From: a bacterium
GTDB taxonomy: Bacteria; Chloroflexota; Dormibacteria; UBA8260; Bog-877
DNA: 20,114 bases
Assembly (NCBI GenBank): GCA_021791455.1
Contig: JAJYWM010000103.1
Span: forward strand, 1 to 20,114
Direction: 5' to 3'
Shown: positions 13,890-20,114 of the stretch, piece after piece
Layout of the letters: each line of letters opens with the position of its first letter
Position numbering within the stretch: position 1 is the first letter of the stretch
The notes under the pieces: generated by a model
What the model saw: only the letters and a program-made list of their open reading frames with translations
The model's database searches: none
What the model was told of the DNA's origin: nothing
Made by a program: the position numbers and the translations under genes

Positions 13890-14345
13890 ATGCCAGAGCG
13901 CCGCAGGGGGTCCCAAGTGCCACGAGCCGCACGGCTGGCTGCTCCGCCTCCCAATCCCTGGGATCTGGACCGCTGCCCAGCGCCACAGCTCGCCCAGCAC
14001 TATGCCGATCTGCGAGCCTTCGTCGCCTGGCTGAGGGATCAGGGCATCCTCGCACCCACCTGTTGGTACACCCACGGGTGGGTGGCCCACCGTCTCGCCG
14101 CACTCCAAGCCTGGAGGACCCGTGCCTACGCGCCGGATGCCCACCCACGGGACGCCGCCGACTGGTGGGCCGTAGGCCTGGCTTACCTGCAGCGCGACTG
14201 GGAGCCACTCCTCGCCCATCAGGGCAAGCACCCCCCACCTGATGCTCCCTGGGATGACCCCGTCCCCATCCCTGAGTTCCCAGACTTCGTCAAAGCCCAG
14301 GTGACCGCCCGGGCTCAACGGGACGCGGAGCCTGGCTCCACCTGA
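13890..14345 (+). CDS. DUF4913-like protein coupled to the coupling-protein gene
   Basis: A 151-residue protein. I chose the ATG at 13890; an in-frame TTG at 13833 is possible but gives a poor N-terminus. The pattern CWYTHGWVAHRLAALQAW (about 58-75), then DWWAVGLAYLQRDWEPLL (91-108), matches DUF4913, a family common on actinobacterial plasmids next to transfer genes. The family has no established function. The stop codon TGA overlaps the ATG of the next gene (TGATG at 14343-14347), so the two are translated together. This points to a role in conjugation, perhaps as accessory to the coupling protein. No signal peptide or membrane segment is seen. Confidence 0.75.
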   Translation: MPERRRGSQVPRAARLAAPPPNPWDLDRCPAPQLAQHYADLRAFVAWLRDQGILAPTCWYTHGWVAHRLAALQAWRTRAYAPDAHPRDAADWWAVGLAYLQRDWEPLLAHQGKHPPPDAPWDDPVPIPEFPDFVKAQVTARAQRDAEPGST

Positions 14346-15895
14346 TGGCCCGCGCCCTTCGCTTCCTCCGCCTGCTGCTCCCTGAAGTCGCCCGCCGCTG
14401 GCGCGAGGTCCTCGCCGCTGTCTGGGCTGTCTGGGCCGCCATCTCCATCATCACCGGTGGGGGTCCGGTCGCCGACATGCCCTACACCGTCATCTGGCTT
14501 GCCGTCGGCCTCATTGGCTGGCTCGTGGTCATGCGGTATGCCCCGCCACCTCCCCGCTCCCGGCGCCAGCGCTTCTCCAGGCCCCCGGTCGGGGATCCCC
14601 CGCCGTACCGGATCCTGCTCGGCTGGGGCCACAGCGGCTGGATCTCCGCCCCGCCCCAGGTGGCCGCCCTGGTTCTGGGGCCGCCTCGCTCTGGCAAGAC
14701 CAGAGGGGTCATCATTCCCAACGTCGCCGCCTGGCCGGGCCCGGTGCTCGTCACCTCCACCCGTCGCGACGTGCTGGACGCCACCGTGGGCTGGCGGGGC
14801 CGCCAGGGAATCCCCTGGATCTTCGACCCCCTGGGGGTCGTCGATCCGCTGCCTGCCGGCTCCTACGGACTGTTCTGGTCCCCACTGCGCGGCTGCCGGG
14901 ACTGGGACACCGCCCGCCGCCGGGCTGAGGCCCTCGCGGTGGACGCCGGCCGGGGGGTCGAGAACGCCTCCCACTGGCGCACCAGAGCCACCCAGCTCGT
15001 GGCTGTTGGCCTCCACGCTGCCGCCTGTGGGGAGCGGAACATGGCCACCCTGTGCTCCTGGGTGCACGCCCAGCGCTCGGGACCACTTGAGACGCTCACC
15101 GAGGCCCCGGCCGCGAAGGCGGTGCTGGAGGGACTGCTGCGCACCCCGGATCGCGAGCAGGGCAGCATCTGGTCCGCCGCCCAGGGGATCCTATCCCCTT
15201 TCGACACCGAGTCCGTCTGCCGGGCCGCCGACTCGAAGCCGGTGCTCCCTTTCGACCCATACGACTTCCTCATCGCCACCCACACCGTCTACGTCGTCTC
15301 TCCCTCCGACGCTCCCACCGATGGCGCTCCCCTGGTGGTGGGCCTGGTCGAGGAAGTGCGGGAGGCCGCTCGCCAGCTGAGCGACCAGGAAGGGGGCGCC
15401 TTGAGCAACCCCTGGCTCTGCGCCCTTGACGAGGCCGCCACCATCTGCCCTCTGCCGGCCCTGCCCCGGATGCTGGCCGAGGGAGGCGGGCGGAACATCG
15501 CCACCTTGGTCGCCATGCAGGATCTCCGCCAGGCCCAGGATCGCTGGGGAGGGGACACCGCCCACAGCTTCCTCACCCTGGCCGGGGCCAAGGTCGTCCT
15601 ACCTGGACTGGCGGATGCGGAGACCCTGCGCACCCTCGAGGAACTCGCTGGGCGGGAGTTTATCCCCCAGGTGACCACCACCGAGACCAGAGGCCACCAT
15701 TCCGGACGCTCAGGATCCGACCGGAGCCAGAGCACCTCCCATGGCTGGGTGGAACAGCCCAGGGTCCCCGCCAGCGCCTGGCGCTCCGGCCCTCACGGAT
15801 CTGCCTGGGCGCTCGTCGGCCAGTATGCCCCCGCCCAGATCCAGCTGGTCGACCCCAGCCTTACCGAGCCGTTCCGGGAGTGGCTCCAACCATAG
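14345..15895 (+). CDS. Type IV coupling protein, TraG/VirD4-like ATPase
   Basis: A 516-residue coupling protein that would bring the relaxase-DNA complex to a secretion channel. Two N-terminal membrane segments (about 20-38 and 47-64) are followed by a cytoplasmic ATPase. Walker A is GPPRSGKT at residues 112-119, and Walker B is LCALDEAA near 358-365. QDLRQAQDRWGGD and the C-terminal WLQP region follow the usual VirD4 order. At 516 residues it is shorter than many VirD4 proteins and the all-alpha domain appears reduced. Start codon overlaps the stop of the DUF4913-like gene. No VirB-type genes are in the window. The relaxase partner is on the same strand about 10 kb upstream. Confidence 0.9.
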   Translation: MARALRFLRLLLPEVARRWREVLAAVWAVWAAISIITGGGPVADMPYTVIWLAVGLIGWLVVMRYAPPPPRSRRQRFSRPPVGDPPPYRILLGWGHSGWISAPPQVAALVLGPPRSGKTRGVIIPNVAAWPGPVLVTSTRRDVLDATVGWRGRQGIPWIFDPLGVVDPLPAGSYGLFWSPLRGCRDWDTARRRAEALAVDAGRGVENASHWRTRATQLVAVGLHAAACGERNMATLCSWVHAQRSGPLETLTEAPAAKAVLEGLLRTPDREQGSIWSAAQGILSPFDTESVCRAADSKPVLPFDPYDFLIATHTVYVVSPSDAPTDGAPLVVGLVEEVREAARQLSDQEGGALSNPWLCALDEAATICPLPALPRMLAEGGGRNIATLVAMQDLRQAQDRWGGDTAHSFLTLAGAKVVLPGLADAETLRTLEELAGREFIPQVTTTETRGHHSGRSGSDRSQSTSHGWVEQPRVPASAWRSGPHGSAWALVGQYAPAQIQLVDPSLTEPFREWLQP

Positions 15896-16034
15896 AGCAA
15901 CCAGTCGCCAGGACCAAGCAGACGTCAGTGTCTACGAGTCTCCCCGAAAGAGCAAGGAGCGCCGCGAGGACGATTAGAGCGATCGCGTCCACGACCAGTG
16001 CGGCGACCGTGTCCCCTACGCAGGCAAAGCGCAT
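15861..16034 (-). CDS. Possible small single-pass membrane protein
   Basis: A 57-residue frame starting at the ATG at 16034-16032, with a hydrophobic stretch ALVVDAIALIVLAALLALSG at about residues 11-30. It overlaps the coupling-protein 3' end by 35 bp in the opposite direction. Third positions are GC-rich. There is no clear ribosome binding site and no family match, so it may be chance. Confidence 0.22.
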   Translation of the reverse strand: MRFACVGDTVAALVVDAIALIVLAALLALSGRLVDTDVCLVLATGCSMVGATPGTAR

Positions 16035-16095
16035 GCCTTCGGCCTGAGGCCGGCGTCGAGGCCGAGACAGAACGGCAGAGCGGTGTCGGCAAACG

Positions 16096-16118
16096 TAGAC
16101 GCGTCGGTTTTGCGTCTA
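16096..16118 (+). other. 7-bp perfect hairpin in the junction region
   Basis: TAGACGC (16096-16102) and GCGTCTA (16112-16118) form a perfect stem with a 9-nt loop. The 15896-16267 stretch holds no confident gene; this hairpin and the possible small ORF are the only features I see. It could be a terminator remnant. Confidence 0.25.
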
Positions 16119-16267
16119 GGTTGGAGTGTAGCCGTCGTCTCTCGCGGTTAGGCAGGTCGTGCCGAGGTGCGCTCCCGCCGGGAGCGGGCGGCGTGCTGCA
16201 CGATCGCCCGGCCGAGCCGTGGAGCCTGGGCAGCCGGCCGGGATCCGGCGGCGTGGGTAGCGGGGGT

Positions 16268-16569
16268 TCACTCGTCGGGTTCGTTGATGACGAGGGCGGA
16301 GAGGCCGAGGAAGCGTTGGTCGAACTCGGCTCGGCGGAGGCGGTTCAAGCGCCTGGTGGCGTCGGATCGTTGCTAGATCAGCCCCCGCGTTGCGCAGCGT
16401 CACGAAGTGGTGGCTGAGCGTGCCGTTGGTGACCGGCAGGTCAAAGCTGCCGCACGCGCGCGTCCCGGTCGGGGCTGGAGGCGAGTTGGCGGACGATCGA
16501 GCGGCGGATCGGGTCTGGGAGGGCGTCCGGAGCGGTCTGCAGGGAGGCGGCGCCCGCTCTTTGTTTGAT
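16268..16569 (-). pseudogene. Broken ArsR-family regulator
   Basis: Minus-strand reading gives three pieces of an ArsR winged helix in different frames. The first is ALPDPIRRSIVRQLASSPDRD (N-terminal helices), ending in a stop after VRQL. The second, in another frame, is GSFDLPVTNGTLSHHFVTLRNAG, the recognition helix region. The third returns with LI, a TAG stop, then ATRRLNRLRRAEFDQRF and a final stop at 16268-16270. At least two frame changes and one nonsense codon separate parts that would be one protein of about 100 residues. The family call rests on the typical order of helices. The start is not preserved, since an ATC stands where a start codon would be expected. Confidence 0.75.
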
Positions 16570-16604
16570 CGTTGTCTAAGCTTTGTTTGACCGTCCTCAA
16601 ACAA
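16561..16604 (+). promoter_or_regulatory. Candidate ArsR operator with inverted and direct repeats
   Basis: TTGTTTGA (16583-16590), spacer CCGTCC, then TCAAACAA (16597-16604) is a perfect 8-bp inverted repeat. TTGTTTGA occurs again directly at 16561-16568. It lies between the broken ArsR gene and the start of the divergent oxidoreductase remnant, the place for the operator of such a pair. Confidence 0.55.
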
Positions 16605-16623
16605 CGAGTTTAGAGGGCAGGTC

Positions 16624-16770
16624 ATGCGCATCGAGATGGGTCGTGTCGGCATTTGGAGCCCTTCGCCGGCCAGGGAGAACTCGCCCAACTACCAGCCCAC
16701 AAACCCGCACCCGCGCCAAGCGCGGCGCGAACTCGCCTCCGGACTCCGAAACACGACCGGAACACGATGA
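16624..16770 (+). pseudogene. N-terminal remnant of an LLM-class F420-dependent oxidoreductase
   Basis: The ATG at 16624 starts MRIEMGRVGIWSP, the characteristic beginning of luciferase-like F420-dependent oxidoreductases. After about 13 residues the frame becomes unrelated and stops at 16768-16770. The body of the enzyme (normally about 280-300 residues) is missing. Its position, divergent from the broken ArsR gene across a shared operator, matches a regulator-oxidoreductase pair that has been deleted. Confidence 0.6.
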
Positions 16771-16794
16771 CACCGCCGGGCGCAACCCGTGAGA

Positions 16795-16866
16795 TCGTTC
16801 GACGCCGCCTACGGCATCTCACCGACCGAGTACCGCAGCAGCCAGATGACGACGCCCGTCCACTGA
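16795..16866 (+). pseudogene. C-terminal remnant of an AraC-family regulator
   Basis: The frame from 16795 reads SFDAAYGISPTEYRSSQ and stops at 16864-16866. This matches the end of AraC-family DNA-binding domains (F-x-A-A-Y-G-x-S-P-x-x-Y-R). Nothing of the rest of the gene is present. It directly follows the oxidoreductase remnant, so a deletion joined two unrelated gene ends here. Confidence 0.6.
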
Positions 16867-16914
16867 GGACCGAGGTCGGTCACGCGGGCGGCCCTGCTCG
16901 CTGAAGCGGACTGC

Positions 16915-17355
16915 TCAGTGTTGAGTCGGAGGCGCTGGGTGGGCCATGATGACGGCTTGGGCTTGGCTGGTTTGGGCGATGAGTCGGTCTCGATCGTCGA
17001 TAAGGTCGGTGGTCACGACGATCAGGGTTCGTCCGATGTGGGCGGGGCGGGCAGTGGCGTACAGGGTCCCGGCGCGGAGTGGACAGTAGAGGCGGGTGGT
17101 GGAGTCGATGGTCGCGGTGCTAGCGCCGTCGGGGAGGTTGAGGTAGGCGCAGATGGCGCCGATGGTGTCCGCGAGCGACATGATCGCCCCGCCGTGCAGG
17201 ATGCCTGCGACGGTGCATCGCTCCGGTGTCCAGGCGAGGCTGCCGGTGACCTGCGACGGGGTGGCCATGTGGAGTTGGATGCCGAGCGTGGTGGCGTAGG
17301 GCACCATCGCTAGCAGCTCGGCGGGACTGAGGGTACTGGGGCCGGGATCGATCAT
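16915..17355 (-). CDS. PaaI-like hotdog-fold thioesterase
   Basis: A 146-residue single-domain hotdog protein. The motif GILHGGAIMSLADTIGA near residues 51-67 is the PaaI-type signature, and VTGSLAWTPERCTV and STTRLYCPLRAGTLYATARPAHIGR surround it as in acyl-CoA thioesterases. It would hydrolyse an acyl-CoA or aryl-CoA thioester in the cytoplasm; the substrate is unknown. Its ATG overlaps the stop of the TetR gene (ATGA, 17355-17352), so it is translationally coupled to the regulator. Shared regulation with the divergent exporter is likely. Confidence 0.88.
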   Translation of the reverse strand: MIDPGPSTLSPAELLAMVPYATTLGIQLHMATPSQVTGSLAWTPERCTVAGILHGGAIMSLADTIGAICAYLNLPDGASTATIDSTTRLYCPLRAGTLYATARPAHIGRTLIVVTTDLIDDRDRLIAQTSQAQAVIMAHPAPPTQH

Positions 17356-18050
17356 GGCTTAGTCTGCTTTAGGGTGGTCCTCTTGCCGGCGGGTTGGCGG
17401 GCGAGACCGGAGGCTCGGCCGGGTTCGCCGAGAGCGCGGTGTAGGAGTTCGAGGGCGTCGGCGGTTAGGTCGTCGGTGTCGATCGGCTCGCGGTCGCTGA
17501 TGCGGTTATCGAGCAGCCCGTCAATCCCGTGGTAGGCGATGCGGAACGCGACAGTCGGGTGGCGCGCCTGGAAGGCGTTCGCATCAGCGCCCCGGTTGAT
17601 GTAGTCGCAGATGAGGTCGATGACGCGGTGGTTGGCCTGCTTGCAGATGTCCAGGGCGGCGGCGTTGGCCTGGCCGTAGACGATGCGGTGAAGGTCAGCG
17701 TTCTCGACAGCGTGCGCGATGAGCGTGGTCATGATCTGATCGAGCGTCGCCCACCACTCACCGGGCCGGTCGGCCCGGTCCTCTAGAACCTGTTGGGTGA
17801 TCTGCACGATCGCATCGACGTAGCGCTCCCACAGCGCGCCGAGCAAGTGGTCCTTGGACTCGAACTGCCGGTAGAAGGTGCCCTTACCGATCCGCGCGGC
17901 GGCGGCCAGATCGTCGATCGTGGCCTCGGCGAACCCGATCGCGCCGAACACCTGCCGGGCGGCGGCGAGGATGTCGGCACGGCGGTCCGCCGGGCTCTTT
18001 ACGACCCTCCGCCGACGTGCCGGAGCCTCAGATGGGGTCGGGATGGACAT
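17352..18050 (-). CDS. TetR-family transcriptional regulator
   Basis: A 232-residue TetR-type regulator. The N-terminal helix-turn-helix reads RADILAAARQVFGAIGF, then ATIDDLAAAARIGKGTFYRQF, in residues about 24-63. The C-terminal ligand-binding domain (about 75-215) has the usual helix pattern and no known ligand signature. It is divergent from an MFS exporter, with two perfect palindromes in the gap, so it most likely represses the exporter and itself until a compound binds. A basic N-terminal tail (RRRRVVK) precedes the domain. The thioesterase gene overlaps its stop codon. Confidence 0.93.
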   Translation of the reverse strand: MSIPTPSEAPARRRRVVKSPADRRADILAAARQVFGAIGFAEATIDDLAAAARIGKGTFYRQFESKDHLLGALWERYVDAIVQITQQVLEDRADRPGEWWATLDQIMTTLIAHAVENADLHRIVYGQANAAALDICKQANHRVIDLICDYINRGADANAFQARHPTVAFRIAYHGIDGLLDNRISDREPIDTDDLTADALELLHRALGEPGRASGLARQPAGKRTTLKQTKP

Positions 18051-18107
18051 TGCACTCCCTTTCTTCCAGGTCGCTCGTGGGGCTTCTGAAACCGTACCGC
18101 AGGTGCT

Positions 18108-18122
18108 GGCGGACTGTCCGCC
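18108..18122 (+). promoter_or_regulatory. Operator palindrome 1 for TetR regulator
   Basis: GGCGGAC-T-GTCCGCC is a perfect 15-bp palindrome with one central base. It lies directly upstream of the TATAAT box of the exporter promoter. It shares the half-site core CGGAC with the second palindrome; the centres are 23 bp apart. Confidence 0.7.
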
Positions 18123-18123
18123 C

Positions 18124-18129
18124 TATAAT
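18124..18129 (+). promoter_or_regulatory. -10 box of the MFS exporter promoter
   Basis: A consensus TATAAT between the two operator palindromes. No good -35 hexamer is seen. Transcription would start near 18136, inside the second palindrome, so repressor binding would block it. Confidence 0.6.
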
Positions 18130-18130
18130 A

Positions 18131-18145
18131 GACGGACGGTCCGTC
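18131..18145 (+). promoter_or_regulatory. Operator palindrome 2 for TetR regulator
   Basis: GACGGAC-G-GTCCGTC is a perfect 15-bp palindrome with one central base, immediately after the -10 box. Together with palindrome 1 it brackets the promoter. Confidence 0.7.
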
Positions 18146-18149
18146 CGAT

Positions 18150-19424
18150 ATGTTGAGTGAGACACGAGCGAGCACGATGACACCCCCAGCCGCCGCGCAC
18201 CCCAGAACCGCCAGGCGACCTGCCTGGCGGTTCTGGGCGGTCAGCTACAGCCTGCTTGTCCTGCTGACCGGAACCAACCTGGCGACCCCACTGTACGGGA
18301 CCTACCAGCGGCTGTTCGGGTTCTCCGCTGTGATCGTCACGGTCATCTTCGCCGCCTACGTCGCCGCGTTGATCCCGTCGCTGCTGATCGCCGGACCGCT
18401 GTCGGATGCGATCGGACGACGAGCGGTGCTCGCCCCGGCCGTGATCGTTGCCGCCGTGGGCGCCGGGGTGTTCGCGCTGGCCGACTCGACCGCCTGGCTG
18501 TTCGCAGGCCGGATCATCCAGGGCCTCGCGGTCGGTGCCGCGTCAGGAGCGTTGACCGCCGCGCTGACCGAGACCGAGCCGCGTGGTGATCACCGTCGGG
18601 CCGCGTTGTTGGCGACCGCTGCGTCGGTCGGCGGGCTCGGCCTCGGCCCGCTACTGGCGGGCATCCTGGCGCAGTACGGTCCGGCACCGAGACGGTTGCC
18701 GTTTCTGGTCGAGATCGCCGCGCTGATCCCCGCCGCTCTGGTCATGGCGACCCTGCCCGAGCGGATCGCCAGGCAGCGGTGGCGGCCCCGCCGCCCGCAG
18801 ATTCCGGCGACCACCCGCCGCGTGTTCCTCGTCAACGGCTCGGCCAACTTTCTGGCGTTCGCAGTGATCGGCCTGTTCCTTGCCCTGATCCCGACCTATG
18901 TCGCCAGCCTTGCCCACAGCACCAACCTCGTGCTCGGCGGCGGTGTCGTGGCGGTCATGATCGCCTGTTCGGTCATCGCGCAGATCGCCGCTCACGGCCG
19001 ACGATCCTCCACGGTCCAGACGGTTGGGCTCGGCCTGCTCGCCGCCGGATTGATTCTGCTGGCGGTCGCGGGTGCAGTGTCCTCACTCGCGTTGTTGCTG
19101 GTCGCGACCGCGATAGCCGGGATTGGGCAGGGGCTCGTGTTCCTGGCCGGGATCACCGAGGTCACCGCCGCCGCACCGCCCGAGCGTCGCGCTGACGTGC
19201 TCTCCAGCTTCTACGTGATCGTCTACCTCGGCGTCGGGCTGCCCGTGATCGGCGTCGGGTTCCTCGCCACCGCGATCGGGCTGCTGCACTCGGTCCAATA
19301 CTTCGCACTCGCGGTCGCCGCGCTCTGCCTCACGCTCACCGCCACCCACGCCTACCGCAACCGCCGGTCCAGCCAGCCCGCACACAAACGCGAGCCAACC
19401 CCGTCCACAGGAGCGCCCCGATGA
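18150..19424 (+). CDS. MFS transporter (drug/metabolite exporter type)
   Basis: A 424-residue major facilitator family protein with about 12 hydrophobic segments. The loop between segments 2 and 3 has GPLSDAIGRRAVL, the MFS signature A, followed by RIIQGLAVGAASG in segment 4. The general pattern is that of proton-driven export of small molecules; no substrate can be named. The ATG at 18150 lacks a ribosome binding site and lies 14 nt from the predicted transcription start, while ATG 18177 has a weak GAGCGAG; either may be used. The C-terminus is polar and basic. It is divergent from the TetR gene and its stop overlaps the ATG of the DinB-like gene. Confidence 0.9.
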   Translation: MLSETRASTMTPPAAAHPRTARRPAWRFWAVSYSLLVLLTGTNLATPLYGTYQRLFGFSAVIVTVIFAAYVAALIPSLLIAGPLSDAIGRRAVLAPAVIVAAVGAGVFALADSTAWLFAGRIIQGLAVGAASGALTAALTETEPRGDHRRAALLATAASVGGLGLGPLLAGILAQYGPAPRRLPFLVEIAALIPAALVMATLPERIARQRWRPRRPQIPATTRRVFLVNGSANFLAFAVIGLFLALIPTYVASLAHSTNLVLGGGVVAVMIACSVIAQIAAHGRRSSTVQTVGLGLLAAGLILLAVAGAVSSLALLLVATAIAGIGQGLVFLAGITEVTAAAPPERRADVLSSFYVIVYLGVGLPVIGVGFLATAIGLLHSVQYFALAVAALCLTLTATHAYRNRRSSQPAHKREPTPSTGAPR

Positions 19425-19918
19425 ACACCATCGACCTCGCCGCCGCCTACCAGCGCTTGATCGCTGCCGCGCAAGCGCTCAGCGACGATTCACCGCTCAA
19501 CGCCGGTCAGCGCGCCGACCTGGGCTGGACCCTCTGCCACGTCGCGCTCAGCGACCAAATCCTCACCGAGGCTGCTAGACAAGTCCGTTGCGACGGGCCG
19601 GAGACGACCGGGAAGCTCGTCGTGGACAACCGGCCAGCGCTGGACCCAGCGGCCATCGCCGCGATGACCGCGGCGACGACCCACCAAGACCGAATCGCGG
19701 CCGTGCGGAAGCACGCCGCCAGCCTGACCGACGAACTCGACCAAACCCCGGACCAGGCAGCCCAAGCCCCCGTCATCCTCCGGTTCCACGACAGGTCCGG
19801 AAAGCACGTCGGCGACACAGCCATGACCTGGGCAGACCTCATCGAACTCCGCACCCACCAGCACATCCCTGCCCACGCCACCCGGCTGGCCAGCTACCTC
19901 CCACCCGAGTCCGAGTAA
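19421..19918 (+). CDS. DinB/mycothiol-maleylpyruvate-isomerase-like protein
   Basis: A 165-residue helical protein. DLGWTLCHVALSDQILTEA near residues 33-51 resembles the conserved helix with metal-binding His in the DinB/MDMPI four-helix fold. A second His cluster, THQHIPAHATRL, lies near the C-terminus (about 145-156), so a metal site is possible. Members include thiol-dependent metalloenzymes that use mycothiol or bacillithiol, so a detoxifying reaction is plausible here, but the sequence does not prove it. ATG overlaps the exporter stop (ATGA) and has AGGAG upstream, so it is in the exporter operon. Confidence 0.72.
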   Translation: MNTIDLAAAYQRLIAAAQALSDDSPLNAGQRADLGWTLCHVALSDQILTEAARQVRCDGPETTGKLVVDNRPALDPAAIAAMTAATTHQDRIAAVRKHAASLTDELDQTPDQAAQAPVILRFHDRSGKHVGDTAMTWADLIELRTHQHIPAHATRLASYLPPESE

Positions 19919-20066
19919 ACGAATGACGACTCCCTGCGACACGATCCAACAGCAAAACAACGGCACGACAACCGCCCCGCCGGTCCTGCGTGGCGTCGTC
20001 AGACCTGAAGGAGTGGATAGCGTCGGGTAGGAGGGTTGAGGGCAGATAGCAGAAGTGCCTCGCTGA

Positions 20067-20106
20067 CTTGGAAAATGGGGGTTGTCACCCACCCATTGGC
20101 TCCAAG
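20067..20106 (+). other. Imperfect hairpin near the right edge
   Basis: CTTGGA (20067-20072) pairs with TCCAAG (20101-20106) and ATGGG (20075-20079) with CCCAT (20092-20096), with an internal loop between. There is no T-run. It might be a terminator-like structure or the end of a mobile element beyond the window. No other feature is seen in 19919-20114. Confidence 0.35.
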
Positions 20107-20114
20107 CAGGAGGC

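Noticed and set aside
15998..16417. 139-codon plus-strand frame at the junction
   Set aside because: Antisense to the ArsR remnant; no recognisable domain, and the minus strand gives a clear ArsR pattern.
16116..16688. 190-codon minus-strand frame as an intact gene
   Set aside because: Only the central part (recognition helix) is ArsR-like; the flanking parts are the wrong frame of the same broken gene.

Overview
The window is high-GC DNA that looks like a mobilisable plasmid, or a large integrated element of plasmid origin, from an Actinomycetota-type host. The evidence is the strong G/C third-position bias, GTG/TTG starts, a MobF relaxase of actinobacterial style, a DUF4913-like protein translationally coupled to a TraG/VirD4-like coupling protein, and TetR/MFS/DinB-like genes of actinobacterial flavour. 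No rRNA, tRNA or CRISPR array was recognised. Species cannot be assigned from this sequence alone.

Left part (1-4527): a possible partial ORF running off the left edge, a small wHTH-like protein, an uncharacterised helical protein on the minus strand, and a 918-residue MobF relaxase-helicase. Next comes a candidate replication origin (about 4550-4746) with a hairpin, two kinds of short direct repeats and three perfect 22-bp iterons. The minus-strand replication/partition operon (7013-4742) follows: ParA, then a ribbon-helix-helix (RHH) partner whose GTG start overlaps the parA stop, then a replication-initiator-like protein. The 12-mer ACCGTCAACGGT occurs three times, at the parA promoter, inside the RHH gene and inside rep, and is a good candidate for the partition/operator site.

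Middle part (7307-11338): a DNA-modification module with a C5-cytosine methyltransferase, a Vsr repair endonuclease and, tail-to-tail with Vsr, a GIY-YIG nuclease that may be the cognate restriction enzyme. A membrane-anchored HNH nuclease and a tyrosine recombinase lie beyond it. Just upstream of the recombinase gene is a perfect 14-bp inverted repeat with a 3-bp centre, which could be its crossover site or a regulatory hairpin.

Next part (11350-15895): a MerR-like DNA-binding protein of unknown function sits divergently next to a 61-residue peptide with an uninterrupted nine-glycine GxxxG zipper. A DUF3644-like protein with an HEPN-type Rx4H motif follows, then the DUF4913-like gene overlapping the coupling-protein gene. 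No other type IV secretion genes are visible, so the element may be mobilisable rather than self-transmissible, or those genes lie outside the window.

Right part (15896-20114): a junction full of gene debris (an ArsR regulator broken by frame changes and a stop, the first residues of an F420-dependent luciferase-like oxidoreductase, and the C-terminus of an AraC regulator). It is followed by an intact cargo locus: a TetR regulator with a coupled hotdog thioesterase, divergent from an MFS exporter with a coupled DinB-like protein. Two perfect 15-bp palindromes flank the TATAAT box between them. The strongest leads for something new are the glycine-zipper peptide with its divergent regulator, the methyltransferase/Vsr/GIY-YIG module, and the repeated 12-mer.
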